From Scylla paramamosain (taxonomy: Eukaryota; Arthropoda; Malacostraca; Decapoda; Portunidae), in the NCBI RefSeq assembly GCF_035594125.1, contig NC_087190.1, forward strand, positions 9,291,604 to 9,355,603: DNA of 64,000 nucleotides, read 5' to 3'. The notes below the pieces were generated by a model that saw only the letters and a list, made by a program, of their open reading frames with translations, did not search any database and had not been told where the DNA came from. This document shows positions 10,741-21,340 of this stretch, in pieces (position 1 is the first letter of the stretch; every line of letters starts with the position of its first letter). The position numbers and the translations under genes were made by a program.

Positions 10741-12332
10741 GTTCATCAACTTACAAGTAAATGACATACCAAAGAGGTTGAGTGTAGATGGGAGACTATT
10801 GAGTGTCTTTGAAGATGAGAGGGTAGTTATCTGGAAGGTTGTGTCAAGTTGACAGATGGAGGAAGTTTTTAGGCACTGAACAATACTAAATTTGCCCTGC
10901 ACGAATCAGAAATTTTAGACAGATCAGATATCAGGCGTTTTTGGCTTCCCTGTTTAATTCCTAAAGGATAGGATGTCTACGAAAAGACGTGAAAAAAAAA
11001 TACAGGATGGTATCATCAGTATAAGAGTGGATAGGACAAGAAGTTTGATTCACAAGATCATTGATAAATAATAGGAAGAAAGTGGATGACAGGACAGAAC
11101 ACTGAGGAACAGCACTGTTAATAGTCTTAGGAGAAGAACATTGACCGTCTACCACAGCAACAACAGAACGGTCAGAAAAGAAACTTAAGTTACAGAGAGT
11201 TACAGAGAGAAGGATAGAAGCCGTAGGAGTGTAGTTTGGAAATCAAAACTTTGTGCCAGACTCTATCAAAAGCTTTTAATTTGTCGAAGGCAACAGCAAA
11301 AGTTTCACCAAAATCCCTAAAAGAGGATGACCAGGACTCAGAAAGGAAAGCCAGATCACCAATAGTGCAGTTTTGATGGAACCCATACTGGCGATCAGAT
11401 ATAAGGATGCGAAGTGATAGATGTTTAAGTATCTTCCTGTTTAGGATAGATTCAAAAACTTTAGAGAGAGAGAGAGGAAATTAAAGCAATAGGACGATAG
11501 TTTGAGGGATTAAAACGGTCACCCTTTTTAGGAACAGGCTGAAAGTAGGCAAAATTCATGAAAGAAGGAAAGGTAGATATTGATAGACAGTGTTGGAAGG
11601 GTCTGACTAGGCAAGATGCAAACACGGAGGCACAGTTTCGGAGAACAATAGGAGGAACCCCATTAGGTCCAGAAGCCTTCCTGGTCCATGGAAAACATCA
11701 CACAAGAGGATATTAATGAGTAACATGGAGTATTCGGTGGGTGCAGGAGAAGGAGGAACAAGACCTCAATCATTCAAGGTACAGTTTTTAGCCAAGGTTT
11801 GAGCGAAGAGTTCAGTTTTAGATATAGATGAGATGGTTGTGATGGCATCAAGTTGAAATAAAGGAGGGAAAGATGAAGAAGTACAGTTATTGGAGATGTT
11901 TTTGGTTTGATGCCAGAAATCACGACGGGAGTTAGATCTTGAAAGATTTTGACACTTTCTACTAATGAAGGAGTTTTTGGCTAGTTGGAGAACAGACTTG
12001 CCATGATTCCGGGAAGAAATGTAACGTGCAAGAGATGCAGGTGATGGAAGGTGGGCAACCTCTATCATTTACAACACGAGAACAGGCTGTGCTAAACCAA
12101 GGTTTGGAAGGTTTAGGTCGAGAGAAAGAGCGAGGAATGTACACCTTCATGCCAGACACTATCATCCTGTTATACGCTCAGCACACACAGAAAGATCTCT
12201 GACACGGAGACTAGTCATTCCAAGGAAAATTGCAATAATACCTTTTAAGGTCCCCCCAGTTAGCAGAGACAAAATGCCAGAGGTACCTGCGCTTTGAGGG
12301 ATCCTGAGGAGGGATTGGAGCGATAGCACAAG
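10741..12332 (-). mobile_element. Family J body in inverted orientation
   Basis: Read on the minus strand, this copy goes from the end of the endonuclease domain (near 12325) through the linker to the RT thumb (10745). It holds degenerate matches to PQCSVLSSTFFLLFINDL and YTDDTILYF. It lacks the 5' UTR, the first part of the endonuclease and the 3' end. Many frame breaks are present. It lies between two plus-strand 5' ends. Confidence 0.85.
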
Positions 12333-14996
12333 AGGAGGCAGTAGACACCTGCCGAAACGATAATTACTCCCAATGAGGTCTAAAGCACTGTTCAGGGGGT
12401 ACTGTGAACTTATCATTAAACCCAGCTGTGACCTCACTGAACGTTTCCCTTTGTGTCTCACAACACAAGGGGGCAGTCACAGCCTGCCCTCTAAAGACAA
12501 CTCTCTTCCTCCACACAAAACTACAAGCACCTAATAACACACACACCCTACACTCAAAAATTTTAAAATCATCATGGCGACTCCTACACCAGCCTCGGAG
12601 TCCCCATCTGGGAAGGGAACCATAAATGTCTCCAGGTCGGACTGCCTTTCTGTCGACGACCCTAAGTGTCTTGACACCTCCCCCTCAACTTTTTCTTCAT
12701 TAACTTCTGCAACATTCGCGGTCTAAGATCTAATTTTCAATCTCTAGAACACCATCTCTCCTCTTCTAAATGTCATCATCTTACTGAAACTCGGGTGTCT
12801 GAGGCAACTGACAGTAGCACCTTTTCTGTTCCCTCCTACTTTTTCTATCCTCATTTTCGATCCAAAGCTGGATGCTGCGTTTATGTGCGCAACGACTTAA
12901 CCTGCTCTCGTGCCCACGCTCTTGAATCTTCCGAGTTTTTCACCATCTGACTACGACTACAGAGTCATTCTCATACTAAATTTATCTGTGCTGTATACCT
13001 CTCTCCTAACTCCTCTGACTACGAGTATAAGAAATTCTTTGACTACTTAACTTCCAAAGTGGAGCACATTCTGACCCTCTTCCCTTTTGCAGAGATCTCC
13101 ATTCTTGGAGACTTCAATGTTCACCACCAGCTTTGGCTTTCCTCTCCCTTCACTGACCATCCTGGTGAACTAGCCTACAACTTTGCTATCCTCCATGACC
13201 TAGAGCGATTGGTGCAACACCCTACTCGTATTCCTGACCGTCTTGGAGATACGCCCAACATTCTTGACCTTTTCCTGACCTCTAATCCTTCTGGTTATGC
13301 TGTCACCCTTTCTTCTCCGTTGGGCTCCTCCGATCACAATCTCATATCTTTATCTTGTCCTATCACTCCAATCCCTCCTCAAGATCCCCCTAAGCGAAGG
13401 TGCCTCTGGCGTTTTGCCTCTGCTAGTTGGGGGGACCTGAGGAGATATTTCGCTGATTTTCCTTGGAATGACTACTGCTTCCATGTCAGAGACCCGTCTT
13501 TGTGTGCTGAGCGCATAACAGAGGTGATAGTGTCTGGCATGGAGGCGTACATTCCTCACTCTTTTTCTTGTCCTGAACCTTCTAAACCTTGGTTTAACAC
13601 AGCTTGTCCTCGTGCTATACATGATAGGGAGGTGGCCCACAAAAGGTACTTAAGCCTTCCATCACCAGAATCTCATGCACTTTATATTTCTGCCCGGAAC
13701 CATGCCAAGTCTGTTCTCCAACTAGCCAAAAACTCCTTCATTAACAGAAAATGTCAAAACCTTTCAAGATCTTACTCCCCTCGTGATTTCTGGCATCTAG
13801 CCAAAAATATCTGCAATAACTTTGCTTCTTCTTCTTTCCCTCCTCTACTTTAACCAGATGGCATCACTGCTATCACATCTATTTCTAAAGCTGAACTCTT
13901 TGCTCAAACCTTTGCTAAAAACTCTACCTTGGACGATTCTGGGCTTGTTCCTCCCTCTCCTCCACCCTCTGACTACTTCATGCTACCTATTAAAATTCTT
14001 CGCAATGATGTTTTCCATGCCCTCGCTGGCCTAAACCCTCGGAAGGCTTATGGACCTGATGGGGTCCCTCCTATTGTTCTACGAAACTGTGCCTCCGTGC
14101 TTGCACCTTGCCTAGTCAAACTCTTTCAGCTCTGTCTGTCAACATCTACCTTTCCTTCTTGCTGGAAGTTTGCCTACATTCAACCTGTTCCTAAAAAGGG
14201 TGACCGCAGTAATCCCTCAAACTACCGTCCTATTGCTTTAATTTCCTGCTTATCTAAAGTTTTTCAATCTATCCTCAACAGGAAGATTCTTAAACATCTA
14301 TCACTTCACAACCTTCTATCTGATCGCCAGTATGGGTTCCGTCAAGGCCGCTCTACTGGTGATCTTCTGGCTTTCCTTACTGAGTCTTGGTCATCCTCTT
14401 TTAGAGATTTTGGTGAAACTTTTGCTGTTGCCTTGGACATATCAAAAGCCTTTGATAGAGTCTAGCACAAAGCTTTGATTTCCAAACTACCCTCTTACGG
14501 TTTCTATCCTTCTCTCTGTAACTTCATCTCAAGTTTCCTTTCTGACCGTTTTATTGCTGCTGTGGTAGACGGTCACTGTTCTTCTCCTAAATCTATTAAC
14601 AGTGGTGTTCCTCAGGGTTCTGTCCTGTCACCCACTCTCTTCTTATTATTCATTAATGATCTTCTAAACTAAACTTCTTCTCCTATCCACTCCTACGCTG
14701 ATGATACCACCCTGCACTTTTCCACGTCTTTTCATAGACGTCCAACCCTTCAGGAGGTAAACATATCACCCAGGGAAGCCACAGAACGCCTGACTTCTGA
14801 TCTTTCTAAAATTTCTGATTGGGGCAGAGCAAACTTGGTATTGTTCAATGCCTCAAAAATTCAATTCCTCCATCTATCAACTCGACACAACCTTCCAGAC
14901 AACTATCCCCTCTTCTTCAATGACACTAATCTGTCCCCCTCTTCTACACTGAACATCCTCGGTCTGTCCTTTACTTATAATCTGAACTGGAAACTT
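12333..14996 (+). mobile_element. Family J copy, 5' end to RT thumb
   Basis: The copy begins with GGAGGCAGTAGACACC. The coding start is near 12594 (ATPTPASE). The endonuclease has [17 protein letters not shown], [20 protein letters not shown] and [10 protein letters not shown] motifs. The RT has PVPKKGDRSNPSNYRPIAL, YGFRQGRSTGDLLAFL, LDISKAFDRV, SGVPQGSVLSPTLFLLFIND and YADDTTLHF (14694-14705). The single frame is broken by stops and shifts (for example near 12948, 13852, 14463 and 14671). It ends inside FTYNLNWKL and passes at once into an inverted copy. Confidence 0.92.
12594..14996 (+). pseudogene. Family J endonuclease-reverse transcriptase, broken
   Basis: This is the best-preserved coding stretch of family J together with 33500-36200. 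An APE-type endonuclease is followed by a linker rich in basic residues and a reverse transcriptase. The family appears to have one frame with only a short N-terminus before the endonuclease and no visible RNase H. RT motifs place it near the Jockey/CR1 group, but I cannot fix the clade by eye. Stops include a UGA in place of the Trp in FSTIW near 12948 and a UAG replacing the Trp after AFDRV at 14463. Confidence 0.85.
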
Positions 14997-17329
14997 CCTG
15001 AAGGGTTGAACGTCTATGAAAAGACATGGAAAATTGCATGGTGGTATCATCAGCGTAGGAGTGGATAGGTCAAGAAGTTTCGTTTACAAGGTCATTGATG
15101 AATAAGAAGAAGAGAGTGGGTGACGGGACAGAACCCTGAGGAACACCACTGCTAATAGATTTAGGAGAAGAATAGTGACCGTCTACCATAGCAGCAATAG
15201 AACGGTCAGAAAGGAAACTTGAGATGAAGTTATAGAGAGAAAGACAGGAGCTGTAAAGGGATAGTTTGGAAATCAAAGCTTTCTGCCAGACTCTCAAAAG
15301 CTTTTGATATGTCCAAGGCAAAAGTTTCACCAAAATCTCTAAAAAAGGATGACCAAGACTCAGTAAGGAAAGTCGGAAGATCACCAGTAAAGCGGCCTTG
15401 ATGTAACCCATACTGGCAATCAGATAGAAAGTTGTAAAGTAATAGATGTTTAAGAATCTTCCTGTTGAGGATAGATTCAAAAACTTTAGATTGGCAGGAA
15501 ATTAAAGCAATAGGACTGTAGTTTGAGGGATTAGAACGGTCACCCTTTTTAGGCAGAGGCTGAATGTAGGCAAACTTCCGGCAAGAAGGACAGGTAGATG
15601 TTGACAGACAGAGCTGAAAGAGTTTGACTAGGCAAGGTGCAAGCACGGAGGCACAGTTTCGGAGAACAATAGGAGGGACCCCATCAGGTCCATAAGCCTT
15701 CCGAGGGTTTACGCCAGCGAGGGCATGGGAAAAATCATTGCGAAGAATTTTAATAGGTAGCATGAAGTAGTCAGATGGTGGAGAAGAGGGAGGAACAAGC
15801 CCAGAATCATCCAAAGTAGACTTTTTAGCAAATGTTTGAGCGAAGAGTTCAGCTTTAAAAAATAGATGTGATAGCAGTGGTGCCATCTGGTTGAAATATA
15901 AGAGGGAAAGAAGAAGCAAAGTTATTGGAGATATTTTTGGCTAGATGCCAAAAGTCACGAGGGGAGTTAGATCTTGAAAGATTTTGACACTTTCTGTTAA
16001 TAAAGGAGTTTTGGACTAGTTTTGGACTAAATAAAGTGCATGAGAATCTGGTGATGCAAGGCTTAAGTACCTTTTGTGGGCCACCTCTCTATCATCTATA
16101 GCACGAGAACAAGCTGTGTTAAACCAAGGTTTGGAAGGTATAGGTCGAGAAAAAGAGTGGGGAATGTACACCTCCATGCCAGACACTGTTATGCGCTCAG
16201 CACACAAAGACGGGTCTCTGACACGGAAGCAGTAGTCATTCCAAGGAAAGTCAACAAAATACCTCCTCAGGTCCCCCAACTAGCAGAGGCAAAACGCCAG
16301 AGGCACCTTCACTTAGGGGGATCCTGAGGAGGGATTGGAGCGATAGGACAAGATACATATATGAAATTGTGATCAGAGGAGCCCAACGGAGAAGATAGGG
16401 TGACAGCATAAGCAGAAGGATTAGAGGTCAGGAAAAGTTCAAGAATGTTGGGCGTATCTCCAAGACGGTCAGGAATACGAGTAGGGTGTTGCACCAGTTG
16501 CTCTAGGTCGTGGAGGATAGCAAAGTTGAAGGCAATTTCAGCAGGATGGTCAGTGAAGGGAGAGGAAAGCCAAAGCTGGTGGTGAACATTGAATTCTCCA
16601 AGAGAAGAGAAGAGAGAAAGAGAAGAGAGTCAGAATGTGCTCCAGTTTGGAAGTTAAGTAGTCAAAGAATTTCTTATAGTCTGAGGAGTTAGGTAAGAAG
16701 TATACAGCACAGATAAATTTAGTTTGAGAGTGGCTCTGTAGTCGTAGCCATATGGTGGAAAACTCGCAAGATTCAAGAGCATGGGCACAAGAGTAGGTTA
16801 AGTCGTTGCGCACATAAACGCAACATCCAGCTTTGGATCGAAAATGAGGATAGAAAAAGTAGGAGGGAACAGAAAAGGTGCTACTGTCAGTTGCCTCAGA
16901 CACCCGAGTTTCAGTGAGGAGATGATGACATTTAGAAGAGGAGAGGTGGTGTTCTACAGATTGAAAATTGGATGTTAGACCACGACTACTGCAGAAGTTA
17001 ATGAAGAAAAAGTTGACGGGGGTGTCAAGACACTTAGGGTCGTCGTCAGAAGGGCAGTCCGACCTGTCCAGATGAGGACTCCGAGGCTGGAAATTTTTGA
17101 AATTTTGAGTGAAGGGTGTGTGTGTTATTAGGTGCTTGTAGTTTTGTGTGGAGGAAGATAGATGTCTTTAGAGGGCAGGCTGTGACTGCCCCCTTGTGTT
17201 GTGAGACACAAAGGGAAACGTTCAGTAAGGTCACAGCAAGGTTTAATGATAAGTTCACAGCATCCCTTGATCCAGTGCTTTAAACCTCACTGGGATTAAT
17301 TATCGTTTCGGCAGGTGCTTACTGCCTCC
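14997..17329 (-). mobile_element. Family J copy, inverted, 5' end to RT palm
   Basis: The 5' terminus is at 17329 and the truncated end at 14997 lies in the RT region just after the active-site box. It faces the copy at 12333-14996 tail to tail, so the two make an inverted repeat with arms of about 2.3 kb and only about 270 bases of extra sequence at the centre. Endonuclease, linker and RT motifs are recognisable on the minus strand (SGVPQGSVPSPTLFFLFIND at about 15085-15145). Many breaks are present. Confidence 0.9.
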
Positions 17330-17593
17330 TCTATGGATGTAGGAATCCCCATATTTAATTTTGATTTCTGAATGTAGGATGTGCGTGTGATTAGTTGCAT
17401 GTAATTTTGTGTAGAGGAAGAGAGCTGTCTTTAGAGAGGGCTGGCTGTGACTCCCCTTGTGTTGTGAGACACAAAATGAAACGTTCAGTGAGGTCATAGT
17501 GATAAGTTAGTGATAAGTTCACAACACCCCCTGATGAAGTGTTTGAGACCTTACTGGGAGTAATTATCACTTCGGCAGGTGTCTATTGCCTCC
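17330..17593 (-). mobile_element. Family J 5' UTR, solitary copy
   Basis: This is a diverged second 5' UTR with its terminus at 17593, directly abutting the terminus at 17329. It holds only the first 260 bases of the element. Confidence 0.85.
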
Positions 17594-17832
17594 TGCAGAC
17601 ATCTTCATAAAAAAAAAAAAGGGAGTTAACCAGGTAGGTGAGTAAGATATTTTTTTCTTTGAGAAGTTTCTGTAATATGTGACCGAGTAAGCAGACACAA
17701 TATAATTATAACGCAAGTGTTCTCAACCTTTTGCAAGCTGAGCCACCCCCAAAACCTGGTTCAATGTAGTTAGGGTCCCGCTCCTCCCTGCGCCATCCAC
17801 TCAACCGCCTCCCCAACTATGCTACCATAAAT

Positions 17833-17842
17833 AGATAGAATC

Positions 17843-17876
<34 letters not shown>

Positions 17877-17878
17877 CC
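17833..17878. repeat. (GATA)n microsatellite
   Basis: About eleven GATA units. The preceding 17594-17832 has a poly(A) run and no coding signal. Confidence 0.95.
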
Positions 17879-17907
17879 CTTGGCTAGGCTATTATTGTAT
17901 TGGCCCA

Positions 17908-17948
17908 TACTATTATTGTTATCATTGTTGTTATTATTATTATTATTA

Positions 17949-18009
<61 letters not shown>

Positions 18010-18088
18010 TATTATTACTATTATCATTAGTAATAGTAACAAGTAATAATAGTAGTAGCAGTAGCAGTAGTAGCAGTAGTAGTAGTAG
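17908..18088. repeat. Compound trinucleotide repeat (ATT)n-(AGT/AGC)n
   Basis: About 100 bases of ATT with a few ATC/ACC variants are followed by AGT and AGC units. A second block of the same composition and order lies at 53096-53400. Confidence 0.95.
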
Positions 18089-18289
18089 GCATATCATCTG
18101 CATTCTTCATAGAAGCCTGCAGGTAGACAGTGTTAATGTGAGACCTGAGACCTCAATTCTTGGCGCAATGTCCGAGCCTCAAATCATCCTCGATTTGCGC
18201 ACGATTACGGTATTGACTTTCGAGTGCAGTCACTTTTTATAATTCTGACTCACACAAATACATAGACACGAAAGGGAGGATAATTTTCA

Positions 18290-18633
18290 AGGAGACATCA
18301 CAGAACTGAGGCCATTCCTGCATCAATGCTGCTCAGAATGACGAAAGAGAGCAGGAGGTAAAGCCTACTGTCACTCTTCAGTTCATTAAGCTGTTCCTGC
18401 ATGTCAATTGACAGTTCGTTTGCTGTGCACATAAATGGATACCAAACCCACGCAAAAGAGTGATAATCTTCTTTCAAGTATGTCGGTAATTGTTTTCTCA
18501 TCGCTGACAGGTCCTCAGACGCTGATTAAAATAGGGACATGCCTGCTTCAGTAATGAGGTCTGCAAGACTTGGGGACATGTCAGTTCTCATGACTGATGC
18601 CGCCGTTACAGAGGTCAAGTTTTCGTGTGAAGA
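18290..18633 (-). pseudogene. hAT (ZBED/FAM200-like) transposase, C-terminal piece
   Basis: The minus-strand peptide has LPTYLKEDYHSFAWVWYPF and LQ-type motif MQEQLNELKSDSRLYLLLSF. This is the region of ZBED5/FAM200/GTF2I-repeat-type hAT transposases that lies between the RNase H-like core and the dimerisation domain. It continues the piece at 19815-20600 after removal of the J copy at 18634-19790. Frame breaks are present, and the hAT dimerisation domain is not visible. Confidence 0.72.
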
Positions 18634-19790
18634 TTGTGTAAAGACTGATAGAGTCTGGCACAAAGTTTTAATTTCCAAATTTCCAGACTACTCTCCTTCG
18701 GCTTCTATCCTTCTTTTTGTAACTTAATTTCGTTTCCTTTCTAACTATTCTATTGCTGTTGTGATAATCGGTCTCTGTTCTTCTCCTAAATCTATTAACA
18801 GTCACCCACTCTCTGCAATTATTCATCAATGATCTTCTACACCAAACTTATCTTATCCATTCCTGCGCTGGTGATACCACTCTGCATTTTTCCACGTCTT
18901 TTCGTAGACGTCCAACCGTTCAGAGAGTAAACAGTTCACGCAGGAAAGCCACAGAATGTCTGACTTCTAATCACTCTAAAAATTTCTGATTGGGGCAGAA
19001 CAAACTTAGTATTTGTTCAGTGCCTCAATAACTCAATTCCTCCATCTATCAACTTGACACAACCTTCCAGACAACTATCGCCTCTTTTTCAATGACACTC
19101 AACTGTTTCCCTCTTCTACACTGAACATCCTCGGTCTGTTCTTTACTTAGTGTTCTGAGACGTCTCCGAGAGTTTTCTAACCCTCCCAGCTGCTAACTCC
19201 GAACAAGGGCCTTACCCGCCCATGTATGACGTAATGCTTCACACGTATGGGGGCGTTCCACTTACACCGCTCTTCTAGGCAGGGTGGAATCAAAAGATTT
19301 TCCTTACACCAACTCCTCTATCTTCCAACTAACTATCTATCTATCTCTAACTTCAACTTTCCTCTATCTAACTGTCTAACTGTCTTCAGCCTTTTTCTCA
19401 TCGCCGCAATATTGCATCTCTTGCTATCTTCTATCGCTATTTTTATGCTAACTGCTCTTCTGATCTTGCTACTTGCACGTCTTCCCCTCCTCCCGCGGCC
19501 TCGCTGCACAAGACTTTCTTCTTTCTCTCACCCCTATTCTGTCCACTTCTCTAATGCAAGAGTTAACCAGTATTCTCAATCATCCATCCTTTTCTCTGGT
19601 AAACTCTGGAACTCCCTGCCTGGTTCTGTATTTCTACCTTACTATGACTTGAATTCTTTCAAGAGGGAGGTTTCAAGATACTTATTCTTCAATTTTTGAC
19701 CACTGCTTTGGATCTCAGTGAGCCTTTTTTCACTGGATTTTTGTTGCCTACATAAAAATGAATAAATAAATAAATAAATAAATAAATACA
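18634..19790 (+). mobile_element. Family J 3' half, old copy
   Basis: The copy starts at the D-R-V-W-H-K motif of the RT and runs to the 3' end, closing with TTGTTGCCTACATAAAAATG and a (AATA)n tail. Coding motifs are strongly decayed. The last open part (19247-19699) includes the C-terminal NARVNQYSQSS and [12 protein letters not shown] motifs shared with the copies at 31700, 33650 and 63150. It interrupts the hAT relic. Confidence 0.88.
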
Positions 19791-19814
19791 ATATATCCAT
19801 TTCACAAGTGGAGC

Positions 19815-20600
19815 TACTTACTGAACGCAAGCAACCAGGCCACGCTCACAGCCCGTCACTCGTCATGCAACATCCGCTCATTGACCAACGCATCGGTCCC
19901 AAGCCAAACCATTTTCATGGACAAACATATCGAGGACACTGAAGATGGCTTCTCCTGTAGTGTGTGACTGATGAGACCGGCAAAACATCTTCCTCAAAAA
20001 ATCTTTCTCAATCACCTTGTCCCGTAGATAACACACATAGGTGAAGAGCTGGGCCTGCCAGCAATATCAGTGGATTCGTCCGGTTGCAGCGCATAGTAAG
20101 AAATCTTTTTAATAAACCGTATCTGTTGCTCTCTGATATCATTACACATATCTGAAATTCTTCTAGCGACTATGTCGGTGGACAGTGGTACTTTACCGCT
20201 GCATTCTCTCCTATCATTATTCTGCACATGTTCTGCACGGCCGGCAAAACGAGTATGTGGTTTACCCAGTTTAGCAATTATTTTGGCCACTGCATAAGAT
20301 GCCTCCAGAGTCTGCGTAGAGACAGTATTGTGAACTGTAATGGCTGACTGTTGCTGATGGAGGCTATCAAGCTTTCGTTTAAAATAGTCAGCGGATTTAT
20401 CTTTAAGGTTAATATCTTAAGTGCTTAATTTCTAAGTGCCTTTTAAGTTTACATGGCTTCATGCTGTCGTTTGCCTGCACCTCGACACACACTACACACA
20501 GAGGTCTCTGATTATCCGTGACTGTAAACCCAAACTGCAGGTACGTTACATCGCACTTTCGAAGCTTGGGCTTTTTTTAAGATGGTGACGCATCAGTTGC
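19815..20600 (-). pseudogene. hAT (ZBED/FAM200-like) transposase, N-terminal piece
   Basis: Reading down from 20600 on the minus strand there is a BED-type zinc finger (RPLCVVCVEV, then CKLKRHLEIKH). Next is KIIAKLGKPHTRFAG, then KVPLSTDIVARRISDMCNDI and YYALQPDESTDIAG, which holds the first catalytic Asp region of this hAT group. It continues with HTTGEAIFSVLDMFV and ENGLAWDRCVG. Several stops and a missing stretch after DESTDIAG show it is dead. The C-terminal piece is at 18290-18633. Confidence 0.78.
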
Positions 20601-20785
20601 CTTAGTGGTTTTCCTCACAAAAAGTTCTCTATTTTTCTTTGGTAGTGAAATAATTCGGATGTGACTTTCTCAATTGTGTTTTCAGTAAATTTTATGATTT
20701 ACGATATGTGTGTGCGTGTGTGGGGGGGGGCTATGTTAAGAGGTTAGTCTAGTAGGCAGAGGGGTAGAAGGCTAAGTGCAATCTT

Positions 20786-21225
20786 AAGGCGGGTTGCCAC
20801 ACGCGCACTTTTTGGGCACGACGTGGCACGAGGTGAGTGCGCACCCAATTCGCGCCAACTCGTGCCCAACAGCGCGGCAGCTCGTGCAGACCTCTTGCCA
20901 CCAAGTCGGGGAAGTCGAGGCAGGTGGCACGACGTCGCGTTAAAATTAAAACAGTTTCATTTTTTTTCCCGATGTGGTACGAAGTGGCGACGTCGGCCCC
21001 ACCTCGTGCCATCACCTCGTGACACCTCGTACCCTGTTCGAGACACCTCGCGCCTATTGGCACGACGTCGCGCCTGGCGCGCAGTGGTGCGAGCTCGTGC
21101 TACCTGGGCGCGAGGTGTCACGAGGTGTGGTGCGGGGTGGTACGAGGTTAGTGCGAGGTGGGCGCGACGTTAGTCCGAGGTGGGCACGAAGTTAGCGCGA
21201 GGTGGTGGCGAGCTGTATAATTGCC
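20786..21225. repeat. CpG-rich heptamer array forming an inverted repeat (Harbinger cassette left end)
   Basis: This stretch is strongly GC- and CpG-rich against an AT-rich surround. The heptamer CGAGGTG or its complement CACCTCG occurs ten times by my count: at 20829, four times as CACCTCG (21000, 21013, 21023, 21043) and five times as CGAGGTG (21111, 21121, 21154, 21176, 21198). The two oriented groups face each other around 21080. Related words (CACGACGTCG, GTGGCACGA) fill the gaps. It sits directly upstream of the TATA box of the MADF gene. I infer transposase-binding subterminal repeats; no matching right end was found. Confidence 0.7.
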
Positions 21226-21249
21226 TCTCACGTGACCTGATCCAAGGGG

Positions 21250-21257
21250 TATATAAA
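21250..21257 (+). promoter_or_regulatory. TATA box of the MADF-domain gene
   Basis: TATATAAA lies 91 bases before the ATG at 21341. A start of transcription about 30 bases downstream (near 21280) would leave out the in-frame ATG at 21266, which supports the later start. Confidence 0.65.
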
Positions 21258-21340
21258 CAGCACCCGTGGGCCACATGGTCACTTATCTCGCAAACACAGA
21301 CAGAAGAAGAACCCTCCCATCTCCAGCCAACCTTTCCAAG

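Noticed and set aside
20749..21195. Overlapping frames on both strands in the CpG-rich array
   Set aside because: They follow from high GC content and the heptamer repeats; the MADF gene start lies downstream with its own TATA box.
21266..21340. Earlier ATG for the MADF protein
   Set aside because: It lies only about 10 bases after the TATA box and would probably be upstream of the transcription start.
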